Source: PWQG01 sp050486205
GTDB taxonomy: Bacteria > Pseudomonadota > Gammaproteobacteria > Pseudomonadales > Pseudohongiellaceae
Assembly: GCA_050486205.1 (NCBI GenBank)
Contig: JBJHCW010000007.1
Span: forward strand, 62,001-126,000
Direction of reading: 5' to 3'
Length of the DNA: 64,000 bases
Below are positions 33,174-42,196 of the stretch, one piece after another. The stretch's first letter is position 1, and the number at the start of each line of letters is the position of its first letter. Position numbers and translations under genes: made by a program. The notes under the pieces are model-generated. The model was not told the DNA's origin and did not search any database. It saw only the letters and a list, made by a program, of their open reading frames with translations.

Positions 33174-34417
33174 GGGTTTACCGATGTGGCCGAAAGGTAA
33201 TCAAAAATGTAGAGATCGCGGGCAATATTGGCGCGTATCTCGTTGTAGTTTTCTTCCGCTTCGTTCACGGCGGTGCGTGCGTCCAACACTTCCAGCAGGC
33301 TGGCGGCGCCACTGCGATAGGATGTGTCGGTGATCTCGTACAGCTGGCGCGCCTCATTCAGCTCCAGTGTCACACTTTCCAGCAGGTCAAGATTCAGTGA
33401 CAGACGAGTGTGTGCGCTGCGCAAATCATTCTGGACTTCAGCGCGCAGTGCCAACAGCTCGGCATCAGCCTGCAGTTGCTCGTACTGGGCCCGTGAAATT
33501 TCGCCCTGATTGCGGTCGAAAAGTGGCAGCGGCACACTCACGCTCAGTCCCAGGTAACTGCCATTGCCGCGAAAGCGCCGCACCTCGGTGCCAAAGGTCA
33601 CATCCGGACGGCGCTCGGCACGCTGCAGGCTCAGATCTGCTGATGCACGTTCACGTTCAGCCAGCGCGGCACGCATGTCCGGACGTAGCTCTAGTGCCTG
33701 GCGCATGGCCTCGTCCAGCGGCGGTATGTCGCCCGTGGCGCGAAAGTCCCCGCGCACGGTATAGCGGTTGTTGGAGTTGTCCAACAGCCGATTGAATTCA
33801 CGCAGGGCATCGTCCAGCTCCACTTCCCGGCTGCGCAGCTCGTTGCGTGTCTGCGGCACAAGCAATCGTGCACGGCGCAATTCGATGCCGTCGATCTCAC
33901 CTGCTTCGTACAAGGCCTCGGTTAGCTCGACAATGGATTCGGCCGCTTCCAGATTGTTGCGCACCAGCGTCAGGTTGGCCTCGGTCAGCTTGATTTCCAA
34001 CGCAGCTTGTTGTGTTTCCAGGATCAGCTCCCGGATGAAGTCCTCGAATTCAAACTCCACCACCGAAGTGGCGCGTTCGGCTTCCCGGATTCGGCTGCGT
34101 CGTTTTCCGGGTGCTTCAATCGTAAACTCGATGCCCATGGCGTACTCGGACTCATCAGAGTACGGACCACCGGGTTCGAGTTGTTCGAATTCGGCGCCCA
34201 TCTCGGGATTGGGGCGCAGTCGTGCGGTGATGATTTCGGCACGAGCGATCTCAATGTCATAGCGTCGGGCTGCCAGCGACAGATTCGCGGAAAGGGCTTC
34301 CTGCACAGCCTGTTCCATGCTCAGGCTTGCCGGTTGTGCCTGCGTGGGTAGCGGCGAGAATATCAGTGAAAACAACAGCAGGGCCGTTCCGGTTGGCTTG
34401 CGCAACAGGCAGGCCAT
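33170..34417 (-). CDS. TolC-family outer-membrane efflux protein (CzcC-like)
   Basis: About 415 residues from the ATG ending at 34417, which gives a good signal peptide (GTALLLFSLIFSPLPTQAQ); an in-frame ATG at 34462 would add 15 residues to the n-region. Neither has a strong ribosome site. The protein has the two repeated coiled-coil halves of the OEP family (SLSMEQAVQEALSANLSLAARRYDIEIARAEI and EAMRQALELRPDMRAALAERERASADLSLQRAERRPDVTFG), an ISRAQYEQLQADAELLALRAEVQNDL helix, and a TDTSYRSGAASLLEVLDARTAVNEAEENYNEI block near the end. It forms the trimeric exit duct for the neighbouring adaptor and RND pump. Confidence 0.9.
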   Translation of the reverse strand: MACLLRKPTGTALLLFSLIFSPLPTQAQPASLSMEQAVQEALSANLSLAARRYDIEIARAEIITARLRPNPEMGAEFEQLEPGGPYSDESEYAMGIEFTIEAPGKRRSRIREAERATSVVEFEFEDFIRELILETQQAALEIKLTEANLTLVRNNLEAAESIVELTEALYEAGEIDGIELRRARLLVPQTRNELRSREVELDDALREFNRLLDNSNNRYTVRGDFRATGDIPPLDEAMRQALELRPDMRAALAERERASADLSLQRAERRPDVTFGTEVRRFRGNGSYLGLSVSVPLPLFDRNQGEISRAQYEQLQADAELLALRAEVQNDLRSAHTRLSLNLDLLESVTLELNEARQLYEITDTSYRSGAASLLEVLDARTAVNEAEENYNEIRANIARDLYIFDYLSATSVNP

Positions 34418-34530
34418 GTATTTCAAGCAGGATGGTACGGGGCGGTGCACAGGGGGAGCCATTTGTGTTCAGGTCTGCGTTCAGGATCAGAGCTGCAAAG
34501 CGTAGCACCTGCCTCGGCACTGGGTGAGAC

Positions 34531-34563
34531 AACCATGGTTCAGATTTGTTATACCAAGGTATA
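34531..34563. promoter_or_regulatory. Two palindromes upstream of the efflux operon
   Basis: AACCATGGTT (34531-34540) and TATACC-AA-GGTATA (34550-34563) lie in the 147-bp gap between the response-regulator gene and the outer-membrane efflux gene. The first shares its core with the ATAAACCATGGTTTAT box bound by StyR-type FixJ-family regulators. They are candidate operators for the adjacent regulator. No promoter hexamers were fixed. Confidence 0.35.
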
Positions 34564-34564
34564 T

Positions 34565-35188
34565 TCAGCCATGGTCAATCAGCCCGAGTTGCAGGGCGAT
34601 ACGAGTCATTTCTGCCACTGAGCTGACTTCCAGTTTCTGGCGTATGTGGCTGCGCCTCACCTTGACAGTGATTTCGCTGACGCTGAGACGATCCGCAATC
34701 TGTTTGTTCAGTAAACCGTGTACCACCAGCAGCAGAACGTCTTTTTCCCCGTTGGTCAGTGTGTCGTAACGCTGTTTCAGCGCGCTCAGTTCGTTCTGGG
34801 AATGACGCCTCTCTCTGGCCATACTCAATGCTGACTGAATGGCGTCTAGCAATTCCTGATCGCGAAAGGGTTTGACAAGAAAGTCGACAGCACCAGCCTT
34901 CATGGCCTGCACAGACATGGGAATGTCCCCGTGGGCGGTGATGAAAATCACAGGCATCTGTATGCCCAGATCGGCCATCTGGCGCTGGAACTCCAGTCCG
35001 CTGATGCCAGGCATGCGGATATCCAGTATGAGGCAGGCATCTGCCTCAGGCAGACTTGCCGACAGGAACGTAGCCACCGAATCGAAGGTGCGCACATCTA
35101 TGGACAAGGACTCCAGCAGATCGGCAATCGCCGCGCGCATTGAAGCGTCGTCATCGATCACATGAACAATGGATTCTCCGGTGCTCAC
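34565..35188 (-). CDS. FixJ-family two-component response regulator
   Basis: A 207-residue regulator. The receiver domain (residues 1-125) has IDDD near the N-terminus, the phosphoacceptor Asp in CLILDIRMPGISGLEF, the Thr switch in FITAHGD, and Lys in VKPF. The C-terminal LuxR-type helix-turn-helix (about 140-200) reads YDTLTNGEKDVLLLVVHGLLNKQIADRLSVSEITVKVRRSHIRQKLEVSSVAEMTRIA. The sequence places it with FixJ/StyR/TodT-type regulators. Its start overlaps the kinase stop by 4 bp, so the pair is cognate. Candidate operators lie just downstream of its stop. Confidence 0.93.
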   Translation of the reverse strand: MSTGESIVHVIDDDASMRAAIADLLESLSIDVRTFDSVATFLSASLPEADACLILDIRMPGISGLEFQRQMADLGIQMPVIFITAHGDIPMSVQAMKAGAVDFLVKPFRDQELLDAIQSALSMARERRHSQNELSALKQRYDTLTNGEKDVLLLVVHGLLNKQIADRLSVSEITVKVRRSHIRQKLEVSSVAEMTRIALQLGLIDHG

Positions 35189-36252
35189 CTTTCCTGTCCC
35201 TCGCTCAGTGGCAGTTGGATGTCGAAGACGGCACCTTGAGGTTGATTGTCGCTCACCATAATTGCGCCGCCATGTGACTCAACGACGGAACTGACGATGG
35301 CCAGCCCCATGCCCAGGCCATTGGGTTTGCTGGTGCGGAACGCTTCGAAGATACCGGTTTTCTGTGCTGCCGGTATGCCCGGGCCGGTATCGGCAATCCG
35401 GATATGCACATGGCTTTGATCAAGGTATGTGCTCACCTGCAGCTCCCGTTTTGGAGCGCCGGCGGACTGGCTCATTGCTTCAATGGCATTCAGAATCAGA
35501 TTCAGGAGCGTCTGCTGAAGCTGGATCCGGTCACCCTTGACGTATCGCCGCGATTCTCTGCAATCCAGTAGCAGGCTGATGTTGTGGCGCGACAGTTCAG
35601 TGCGCGTCAGTGCCAAGGTTTCTGTCACAAGGCGTGTCATATCGACATTTTCCCGATGCGGGGTGCGCTTGCGTGCCAGGTCACGCACATGCACGATGAT
35701 ATCACTGGCGCGCTGGGCATCGTTGATCATTCTGTCCACCGCCATGTTTGCCTTGTCCAGTCGTGGTGCCTGGTCGTTGCTCAACCAGCGTTTGCAGGCA
35801 TTTCCGCTGGTGATGATGGCGGCAAGGGGCTGATTGACTTCGTGGGCAATGGACGCAGAGAGCTCACCCAGTGCAGTGACGCGGCTGGCATGGGCCAGGT
35901 GCTCGCGGGCTTCCTGCATGGACTGCCGGGCGGATTCGATCTTCAGGGCCAGATAAGTGGTGGCCGCGATTGCTGACAGGCTGATGCCCATGTTCACAAG
36001 GCCGCTCTGCATGGTGCCGCGAAAAGACAGGAAGTAGCTGATACCGGTCAATACCATGCAGGCGACGGAAATCAGAATGACGCCGCGTCGCTGCGCGTAA
36101 CTCACCGAGAGCAGGACAATGACGGTATAGAATACGGCAATGGCGATTTCCAGCGGCGTGACGGTGTCGATCACAAAAATGACACCTGCCAGTAGCAGGG
36201 AAAAGGCCACCAGGGCCGGGCGTCCGGATTCCTTGTTGCTTACAGCAGGCAT
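35185..36252 (-). CDS. Membrane sensor histidine kinase
   Basis: A 355-residue kinase. About five hydrophobic segments occupy residues 12-105 (ALVAFSLLLAGVIFVIDTV, IAIAVFYTVIVLLSV, GVILISVACMVLTGISYFL, LVNMGISLSAIAATTYLAL), leaving almost no periplasmic loop, so the signal may be sensed within the membrane. A short linker helix leads to the H-box SIAHEVNQPLAAI, which carries the phosphorylated His and is of the FixL/DctB kind, then the N-box LLNLILNAIEAM, DTGPGIP (G1) and GLGMGLAIVSSVVESHGG (G2). There is no PAS domain. It is divergent from the TonB receptor gene at 36441. Confidence 0.92.
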   Translation of the reverse strand: MPAVSNKESGRPALVAFSLLLAGVIFVIDTVTPLEIAIAVFYTVIVLLSVSYAQRRGVILISVACMVLTGISYFLSFRGTMQSGLVNMGISLSAIAATTYLALKIESARQSMQEAREHLAHASRVTALGELSASIAHEVNQPLAAIITSGNACKRWLSNDQAPRLDKANMAVDRMINDAQRASDIIVHVRDLARKRTPHRENVDMTRLVTETLALTRTELSRHNISLLLDCRESRRYVKGDRIQLQQTLLNLILNAIEAMSQSAGAPKRELQVSTYLDQSHVHIRIADTGPGIPAAQKTGIFEAFRTSKPNGLGMGLAIVSSVVESHGGAIMVSDNQPQGAVFDIQLPLSEGQER

Positions 36253-36282
36253 CGTTACATTCGCTCGGATGTGTGTCCCGGC

Positions 36283-36311
36283 AGTATATTCAGGCCGTCA
36301 GTCACTGTACA
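36283..36311 (-). promoter_or_regulatory. Possible sigma70 promoter for the histidine kinase gene
   Basis: Read on the minus strand, TGTACA (36311-36306) and TATACT (36288-36283) are 17 bp apart. The start site would fall about 25 bp before the kinase ATG at 36252. Confidence 0.4.
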
Positions 36312-36329
36312 TATATACGCAGTTCTACC

Positions 36330-36344
36330 AACGTTAACGTTAAC
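36330..36344. promoter_or_regulatory. Repeated palindrome in the divergent kinase/TonB receptor region
   Basis: AACGTTAACGTTAAC contains two overlapping perfect palindromes (AACGTTAACGTT and GTTAACGTTAAC). Its place between two divergent genes makes it a candidate regulator site; the binding protein is unknown. Confidence 0.35.
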
Positions 36345-36440
36345 AGTTACGCAGGTCGGCTGCGTGCCTGTGCGCTTGAGCATGGAAACAGGCTGTGCTT
36401 GAATGCCCAACTGAGAGACATCAAGCAGAGAACAGAATTA

Positions 36441-38594
36441 ATGATCCGTGCTGTTACCACCCCTGTTGCATTCTTGCGCAAATCCCTGTTTATGCCCCGT
36501 TCAGCACCCCGGATGCAGCCCCGGCTGTCATTGAGGCAGGTCTTTGCCCTGTCGCTGCTGGCCGCCGTGGTGCTTGTGATGCAGCCGCAGAGCGCCCTGG
36601 CCCACAGTGCCCAGGAACAGGCGGCGCCGCAGCAGGACACCGGACAGCAGACGGTCCAGACATCGCGCAACGTGGAATCGTCCCATCGGTCGGACGCCGA
36701 ACTGGTGGTGGTCACCGGTACCCGCACCCCGCATCTGTTGGCCGATGCGCCGGTGGAAACCCAGGTGATCACCCGGGAAGACATCCTGCGCTCGGGCGCC
36801 ATGAACATGCCGCAATTGCTGCGCGGTGTGCACGGCTTCACCAGCACCAGCCAGGACGACACCCTGAACTCGGACAATGTACGCAGCAGCTTTCGTGGGT
36901 TTGGCGTCAACAGCAACGCCGGCCTGGTACTGGTCGACGGGCGCCGCAGCTGGGGCCGGGGTATGGGTTCACACAATGCCATGAACCCGACCATGAACCA
37001 GGTGCCGGTGTCGATGATCGAGCGCATCGAGGTGGTCAAAGGTGCGGCGTCTTCCCTGTATGGCGCTGACGCCATGGCCGGTGTCATCAACATCATCACC
37101 CGACCGGTGCCGGCCGAGCCCTACTTCACCGCGGCCGCCGGCTATGGCCAGTACAGCGTGCAGGCATCGGAGAGCAGCACCAATCCGGTGGTGGGCAGCA
37201 ATCGTGACAGCCGCAATTTTAACGCCTCCTATGGCGCACCGGTCGGCGAGCGCTCCGGTTTCAACCTGAGTTTTGATCACCGCGCCGATGAGGGTCCTGG
37301 CCGGATGGCCGAGCAGGCCACCGCAGACAGCCTGCGCGGCCGCTTCACCAGCGAACTGGCACCGCAGTGGCGCCTGGACCTGGACGCCAGTGTGGACCGC
37401 CAGCGTGTGGAACCGGCGCGTGGTCAGACCAACCAGCGCAGTCATATCCGTGAATACGATACGGTCAGCGTTGGCGCGGCTTTGGCCTGGCGTACCGACA
37501 GTCAGCGTGTGGACACCACGCTGTCCCATTCTGCGCAGGATGTGCTCAGTGGGAACAGCGCGGCTCAGTATATGGCCGGTGATTACCAGCACACCATGCT
37601 GGAGTCGGTCTACACTTATTTTGGCGCTGCGCACACTCTGACTCTGGGCGCCGAACTTCGCCGTGACGAGGCCAACCTGGTGAATTTTCGCAACAGCGAG
37701 CGCGAGTACGGTATTGTTGCGAACATCAACAACACGGCGCTGTTTGTGCAGGATGAGATTCTGCTGCTGGACGACCGGCTGACCGTGATTCCCGGTGTTC
37801 GCGCAGAGCGGCACTCGTATTACGGCAGCTCACTCAGCCCGAATCTGGCCACCATGTATCAGCTCGCCGATCGCACGCGGCTGCGGGCTTCGGTTGGCAG
37901 GGCCTTCAAGTCGCCCACCATCCAGCAGCTTTACATGGATCAGGACCGTCAGCACAGCAATATCGAGTTCCTGCGGGCCAATCCGGACCTGGATCCGGAG
38001 ACGGCCATCAGCATCAGTGCTGGTCTTGAACACAGCTGGGACAATCTGCCGCTGTGGACCAGTGTGTCGGTATTCCAGAATCGGCCGCGAGATCTGGTGG
38101 TGACAGTGGATCTGGGCGAGGAGATCAATGGCCTGCCGCTGCGCACCTTCGACAACCTGGATCGTGCCCGCATCGAGGGCATTGAGATGGCTTTCCAACT
38201 GGGTGACCGCCAGGGCCTGTACCTCAACGGCAATGCCGGCTGGACCTGGACCGAAGATCGGGGTCAGGGACCCAATGCCGGCAATGAACTGCGTTATGTG
38301 CCGGACTACCAGGTCAATCTGACTCCCGGTTACATTCTGCCTACTGGCCGCCACGGCATTCAGGCCAGCCTCATACGGGTTGGCCCGCAGTGGCAGAACG
38401 ACACCAATACCCAGCGCATTGCCGCGCACAACGTGGTGGATGCCAGTTTTTGGGTTGCTCTGGGGGAGCGCTTCAATGCCCCGCGCCTGTCACTGGACGT
38501 GACCAATCTGACCAACTCGGACAAGGGCGAGCGCCAGATCAACCGCTACCGCCAGGGTAGAAGCATTCGTCTGAGCCTGCGAGCCGAGTTCTGA
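36441..38594 (+). CDS. TonB-dependent outer-membrane receptor of the ABC/barrel cluster
   Basis: About 717 residues from the ATG at 36441; ATGs at 36492 and 36513 are also possible. The export signal is VFALSLLAAVVLVMQPQSALA. A TonB box-like ELVVVTGTRTP leads into the plug (VETQVITREDILRSGAMNMPQLLRG, VRSSFRGFGVNSNAGLVLVDGRRS, IERIEVVKGAASSLYGADAMAGVINIITRP), then a 22-strand barrel with RLRASVGRAFKSPTIQQLYM and a terminal SIRLSLRAEF. The form is closer to siderophore, cobalamin or metal receptors (FepA/BtuB-like) than the receptor at 20.9 kb. The stop is one base from the ABC ATPase start, so receptor and ABC genes are one unit. The ligand is unknown. Confidence 0.92.
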   Translation: MIRAVTTPVAFLRKSLFMPRSAPRMQPRLSLRQVFALSLLAAVVLVMQPQSALAHSAQEQAAPQQDTGQQTVQTSRNVESSHRSDAELVVVTGTRTPHLLADAPVETQVITREDILRSGAMNMPQLLRGVHGFTSTSQDDTLNSDNVRSSFRGFGVNSNAGLVLVDGRRSWGRGMGSHNAMNPTMNQVPVSMIERIEVVKGAASSLYGADAMAGVINIITRPVPAEPYFTAAAGYGQYSVQASESSTNPVVGSNRDSRNFNASYGAPVGERSGFNLSFDHRADEGPGRMAEQATADSLRGRFTSELAPQWRLDLDASVDRQRVEPARGQTNQRSHIREYDTVSVGAALAWRTDSQRVDTTLSHSAQDVLSGNSAAQYMAGDYQHTMLESVYTYFGAAHTLTLGAELRRDEANLVNFRNSEREYGIVANINNTALFVQDEILLLDDRLTVIPGVRAERHSYYGSSLSPNLATMYQLADRTRLRASVGRAFKSPTIQQLYMDQDRQHSNIEFLRANPDLDPETAISISAGLEHSWDNLPLWTSVSVFQNRPRDLVVTVDLGEEINGLPLRTFDNLDRARIEGIEMAFQLGDRQGLYLNGNAGWTWTEDRGQGPNAGNELRYVPDYQVNLTPGYILPTGRHGIQASLIRVGPQWQNDTNTQRIAAHNVVDASFWVALGERFNAPRLSLDVTNLTNSDKGERQINRYRQGRSIRLSLRAEF

Positions 38595-38595
38595 T

Positions 38596-39318
38596 ATGAC
38601 AACCACCGCACTGTTGGAAATCCGGGATCTTGAAGTGCGTTTTCGTGATGTGGCGGCTATCGATGGCATGGACCTGACGGTGGATTCGGGCAGCATCTAT
38701 GCGCTGCTCGGTGGCAACGGCGCCGGCAAGACCACCACCATCAATACAGTGCTGGGCTTTGTACAGCCGCAGGCCGGCCGTGTGCATGTGGCCGGGGTCT
38801 CCATCACCGAGGATGCCAATGCTGTGCGCCGCTGCCTGGCCTATCTGCCGGAGAACGTGGCGTTGTACCCCTATATGAGCGGTGCCGAGAACCTGAGTTA
38901 TTTCTGTGCCCTGGCGGGTATTCAGATCAATGCCAATCGCGCGCGCGAGTTGCTGGACGCGGTGGGTCTGCAACCGGATTTCCAGCGCGCACGTGTGGCG
39001 ACCTATTCCAAAGGCATGCGCCAGAAGGTTGGCCTGGCCATTGCCTACGCCAAGCAGGCGCGGGTCATGCTGCTGGACGAGCCGACCTCCGGACTGGATC
39101 CGGGGGCAGCCAATGATTTTGCCCGACATCTGAAACAGGCCAGTGCCGGTGGCATGGCCATTCTCATGGCCACTCATGATCTGTTCAATGCACTGCAGGT
39201 GGCGGACCGTATAGGCATCATGAAACAGGGCAGGCTGGTGGAGGAATTTGATGCCAGCACGGTCGGTCATGACGAGCTGGAACAGAAGTATCTGCTGCAT
39301 ACCCGAGGCATGTCGTGA
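38596..39318 (+). CDS. ABC transporter ATP-binding protein
   Basis: A 240-residue ATPase. Walker A is GGNGAGKTTT, the signature is the variant YSKGMRQKVGLA, Walker B is VMLLDEPTSGLDP, and the H-loop is in MATHDLF. The YSKGMRQK signature is typical of ABC-2 type exporters such as NosF-like, NatA-like and CcmA-like ATPases. Two permease genes follow with 4-bp overlaps, so the transporter is probably one ATPase dimer with a heterodimer of permeases. Confidence 0.93.
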   Translation: MTTTALLEIRDLEVRFRDVAAIDGMDLTVDSGSIYALLGGNGAGKTTTINTVLGFVQPQAGRVHVAGVSITEDANAVRRCLAYLPENVALYPYMSGAENLSYFCALAGIQINANRARELLDAVGLQPDFQRARVATYSKGMRQKVGLAIAYAKQARVMLLDEPTSGLDPGAANDFARHLKQASAGGMAILMATHDLFNALQVADRIGIMKQGRLVEEFDASTVGHDELEQKYLLHTRGMS

Positions 39319-40730
39319 TTGCACTGGTGGTGAAAAAAGAGCTGATGGCGGTTCGTCGCGACGGCAAACTGGTCACATTGGGCGTTGCGGTGTTTGTGGT
39401 GCTTGCCGGCCTGCTGCTGATGGCCCTGGCCGAGCATCGGCAACTGGCCCAGGAAAAGGCTGTGGTCGGCCAGGGCATCCAGCAGCAATGGGAGAATCAG
39501 GGTGTACGCAGCCCACACGGCGCGGCGCACTTTGGCATTTATGTGTTCAGTCCCGATTCCCTGCTTACCGCCATAGATCCGGGCATCAGCCCCTACACGG
39601 GTGAAACCATCTGGGTGGAGCCTCACAAGCGCAACATGGCCCGCTTCAATCCGGCTGCCGACGCGTCGCCGTCCAGCCGGCTGGGGCAAATGGCGCCAGC
39701 TTTCATTCTTTACGCCCTGATGCCACTGCTGATTGTTGCGCTGGCCTTCAATGCCATCAGCTACGAGCGCGAGCAGGGAACGCTGCGAATGCTGCACAGT
39801 CTGGGAGTGTCTGGCGCCCATCTGCTGACGGGCAAGCTGCTTGGTCTGCTGTTGGTGTTCACCCTGGTGCTGATGCCTTCGGTGCTGCTGGCCCTGGGCT
39901 TGGTGTCGTTGCAGGCTGTAGGTATGAGTGCTGACGTGGTGATCAGGACTTTGTTGCTGTCTGGTGCCTATCTATTTTACTACGCTTTGTTGATTGCCCT
40001 GGCTCTGGCGCTGTCAGCGTTTTTCAGGACCAGTCGTGGCGCGCTGTTTGCGCTGGTCGGTCTATGGTTGGTGTTTGTGCTGGTTGCTCCGCGCGCCGGC
40101 AGCGCACTGGCGGATCAGTGGGTGAGCCTGCCCACGTCCACCGGGTTCTGGACCGCCATCAACAATGACATAGCTGAGGGCATGGCCGGTGACGGTGACG
40201 CGCGGGCTCGCGCAGCTCAGATCGAGCAGGAGATTCTGGCCGAATATGGTGTCCGCAGTATCGACGAGTTGCCGCTGGGTTACGGCGCGCTGTCACGCAT
40301 GGCGCGCGACTCTTACACCGATCGGGTACATGCCGTGCACTTTGGTGACCTGTGGCAGCGCTACGCGCAGCAGGAGGTGGTCATGCGCACGGCTGCGCTG
40401 CTCAGCCCCGCCATTGCCATGCGCTCGCTGTCCATGAAGCTATCGGGCAGCGACCTGGCGCATCGCCAGCACTTTGAGCAAGCCACTGAGACCTACCGTC
40501 AGTACTTCAACACCTTCATCGACACCTGGGAAGCCAATCGTGTATATGGCACCGAGCGCTTTGACGAGGAGATTGATGAATTGCTGCGCACGGTGGAGCC
40601 GTTCCAGTATGTTGCGCCTGGACCTGCCTTTGCGCTGCGAAGTGCTGCGCCGGATATGTTGCTGTTGCTGCTCTGGGGCATGCTGGCTGCAGTGGCGCTG
40701 CGATTCGCCGTGCGGAGACTGGCGCCGTGA
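39315..40730 (+). CDS. ABC-2 type permease (DUF3526-like), first of two
   Basis: A 471-residue membrane protein starting with GTG inside the ATPase stop. One helix (LVTLGVAVFVVLAGLLLMALA) is followed by a large external loop (about 45-135), then five or six helices (LGQMAPAFILYALMPLLIVALAF, LLGLLLVFTLVLMPSVLLALGLV, LLLSGAYLFYYALLIALALALSAFF, ALFALVGLWLVFVLV) and a second long external region of about 170 residues before the last helix (MLLLLLWGMLAAVALRFAV). ISYEREQGTLRMLHSLGVSGAHLLTGKLLG is the intracellular coupling segment of NosY-like ABC-2 permeases. The two large periplasmic regions are the DUF3526 feature. The substrate is unknown. Confidence 0.83.
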   Translation: MIALVVKKELMAVRRDGKLVTLGVAVFVVLAGLLLMALAEHRQLAQEKAVVGQGIQQQWENQGVRSPHGAAHFGIYVFSPDSLLTAIDPGISPYTGETIWVEPHKRNMARFNPAADASPSSRLGQMAPAFILYALMPLLIVALAFNAISYEREQGTLRMLHSLGVSGAHLLTGKLLGLLLVFTLVLMPSVLLALGLVSLQAVGMSADVVIRTLLLSGAYLFYYALLIALALALSAFFRTSRGALFALVGLWLVFVLVAPRAGSALADQWVSLPTSTGFWTAINNDIAEGMAGDGDARARAAQIEQEILAEYGVRSIDELPLGYGALSRMARDSYTDRVHAVHFGDLWQRYAQQEVVMRTAALLSPAIAMRSLSMKLSGSDLAHRQHFEQATETYRQYFNTFIDTWEANRVYGTERFDEEIDELLRTVEPFQYVAPGPAFALRSAAPDMLLLLLWGMLAAVALRFAVRRLAP

Positions 40731-42154
40731 AGGCGGCCCTGGCCATGCCCTCTGCCTTGCCCGTGAACCTGCTGATTGGTGCCGAGTGGCGCTGCTTGGT
40801 TCGTAATCCCAACGTGCGTTACAGCCTGATGGTATTTGGCCTGTTGTTTGTCGTTGCTGCCATCTGGGCCGGTATGGCTGCCGCTGAGTATCGCGAACAA
40901 AGCCAGTCCAGGCTACAGCAGTGGGAGCAGACGATCACCGCTCGACAGGCGCTGGCCGAGGGCGGAGAGCGCAGCGGGACGCCCGAACGTTATGCCGCGG
41001 ACATGGCACGTGAGGCTGCTCAACCGGCGCAGTTGCCGGCTCTGGGTGGGCTGGTACTGAGCGTGCGTCAGTTCGACGTGCTGGGACCGGAAATCCAGGT
41101 GTCTACTCGTACCCGGTATTCCGATGGTCGACTGACTGATCAGATTTTCAATCCCTTGTTGCAGGAGTTTGGGCTGCTGGATCTGGCCACCATCATGGCC
41201 CTGTTGCTGCCGCTGCTGATCATCGCCCTGTCCTACGGGCTGGTGCAGGAAGCACGGGAGCAGGGCATCTGGCGCCTGGTCTGTGCCCAGACCGCACGCC
41301 CCTGGCGGAGCCTGTTCGCAGCCCTTGGCGTGCGTCTGCTGGCGGTCGTGACGCTGGCAGTGCTGGCATCGGGCCTGGCTTTTGTGATTGATCCCGGTGC
41401 CACGGCAGCGGCCTGGCTTCAGTGGTCTCTGATCATCTCATTGTACGCACTGCTGTGGACGCTGATTGCAGGGCTGTTCACGCTGCTCCCGGTGTCTTCC
41501 GGCGCCAGTGCTGCTGGTGTGCTGGGCCTGTGGCTTGTGTTGACCTTTGTCAGTCCGGCAGTCCTGGCCTGGCTCGCCGATGAACGTCATCCCATGCCCT
41601 CACGCCTGGTATCGGTGATCGAGATGCGTGACGCCCAGGGGCGGGCAGGCGATGTGGCCGATGAACTGAGAGACCGGTGGTATGCGGCCCACCCACAGTA
41701 CGCCGATGTGGCGGGTCGCAATCATCCGTTTTTTGTCAACAATGTGCCACGAGACCTGATGGTGGATGAGAACGTGAGGCCCATCATGCAGGCCTTCGAT
41801 GAGGCCCGTGCGCGGCAGTTCCAGTGGATGCAGCGTGGCAGTTGGGCAGTGCCCGCGCTGGCGGTGATCATGGCCGCTGATACGCTGGCGGGCATTGACG
41901 GACCGCGTTACCGCGACTTCACCGAGGCGGTCAATTCACTGGAGGATCGCTGGCGTGCGTTTTTTGTGCCACGCATCATGAGTTACCGCGGCGTGGCCGT
42001 TGAGGACTATAGGCAGTTGCCCCGTTTTGATGTCAGTGATATGCCGCCGGCGCGGAGCCCCTGGTTGATCATGGGCCTGCTGCTGCTGAGTTCGGCGGTA
42101 CTGGCCGCTGTTTTTATGAGTTTCCGTCGCCGTCTGGCCTCGCCCGACGCCTGA
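40727..42154 (+). CDS. ABC-2 type permease (DUF3526-like), second of two
   Basis: A 475-residue paralogue of the preceding permease with the same plan: N-terminal helix (YSLMVFGLLFVVAAIWAGMAA), an external loop, a helix cluster (LATIMALLLPLLIIALSYGLV, LFAALGVRLLAVVTLAVLASGLAFV, ASAAGVLGLWLVLTFVSPAVLAWLA), a second external domain of about 180 residues, and a final helix (LIMGLLLLSSAVLAAVFMSF). The coupling segment is VQEAREQGIWRLVCAQTA. It starts with GTG and overlaps the first permease by 4 bp. The divergence between the two suggests a heterodimer. Confidence 0.83.
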   Translation: MKAALAMPSALPVNLLIGAEWRCLVRNPNVRYSLMVFGLLFVVAAIWAGMAAAEYREQSQSRLQQWEQTITARQALAEGGERSGTPERYAADMAREAAQPAQLPALGGLVLSVRQFDVLGPEIQVSTRTRYSDGRLTDQIFNPLLQEFGLLDLATIMALLLPLLIIALSYGLVQEAREQGIWRLVCAQTARPWRSLFAALGVRLLAVVTLAVLASGLAFVIDPGATAAAWLQWSLIISLYALLWTLIAGLFTLLPVSSGASAAGVLGLWLVLTFVSPAVLAWLADERHPMPSRLVSVIEMRDAQGRAGDVADELRDRWYAAHPQYADVAGRNHPFFVNNVPRDLMVDENVRPIMQAFDEARARQFQWMQRGSWAVPALAVIMAADTLAGIDGPRYRDFTEAVNSLEDRWRAFFVPRIMSYRGVAVEDYRQLPRFDVSDMPPARSPWLIMGLLLLSSAVLAAVFMSFRRRLASPDA

Positions 42155-42196
42155 TCTCTGGTATCATCCCCGGCTGGTATCGGAGATGTATGTGAT

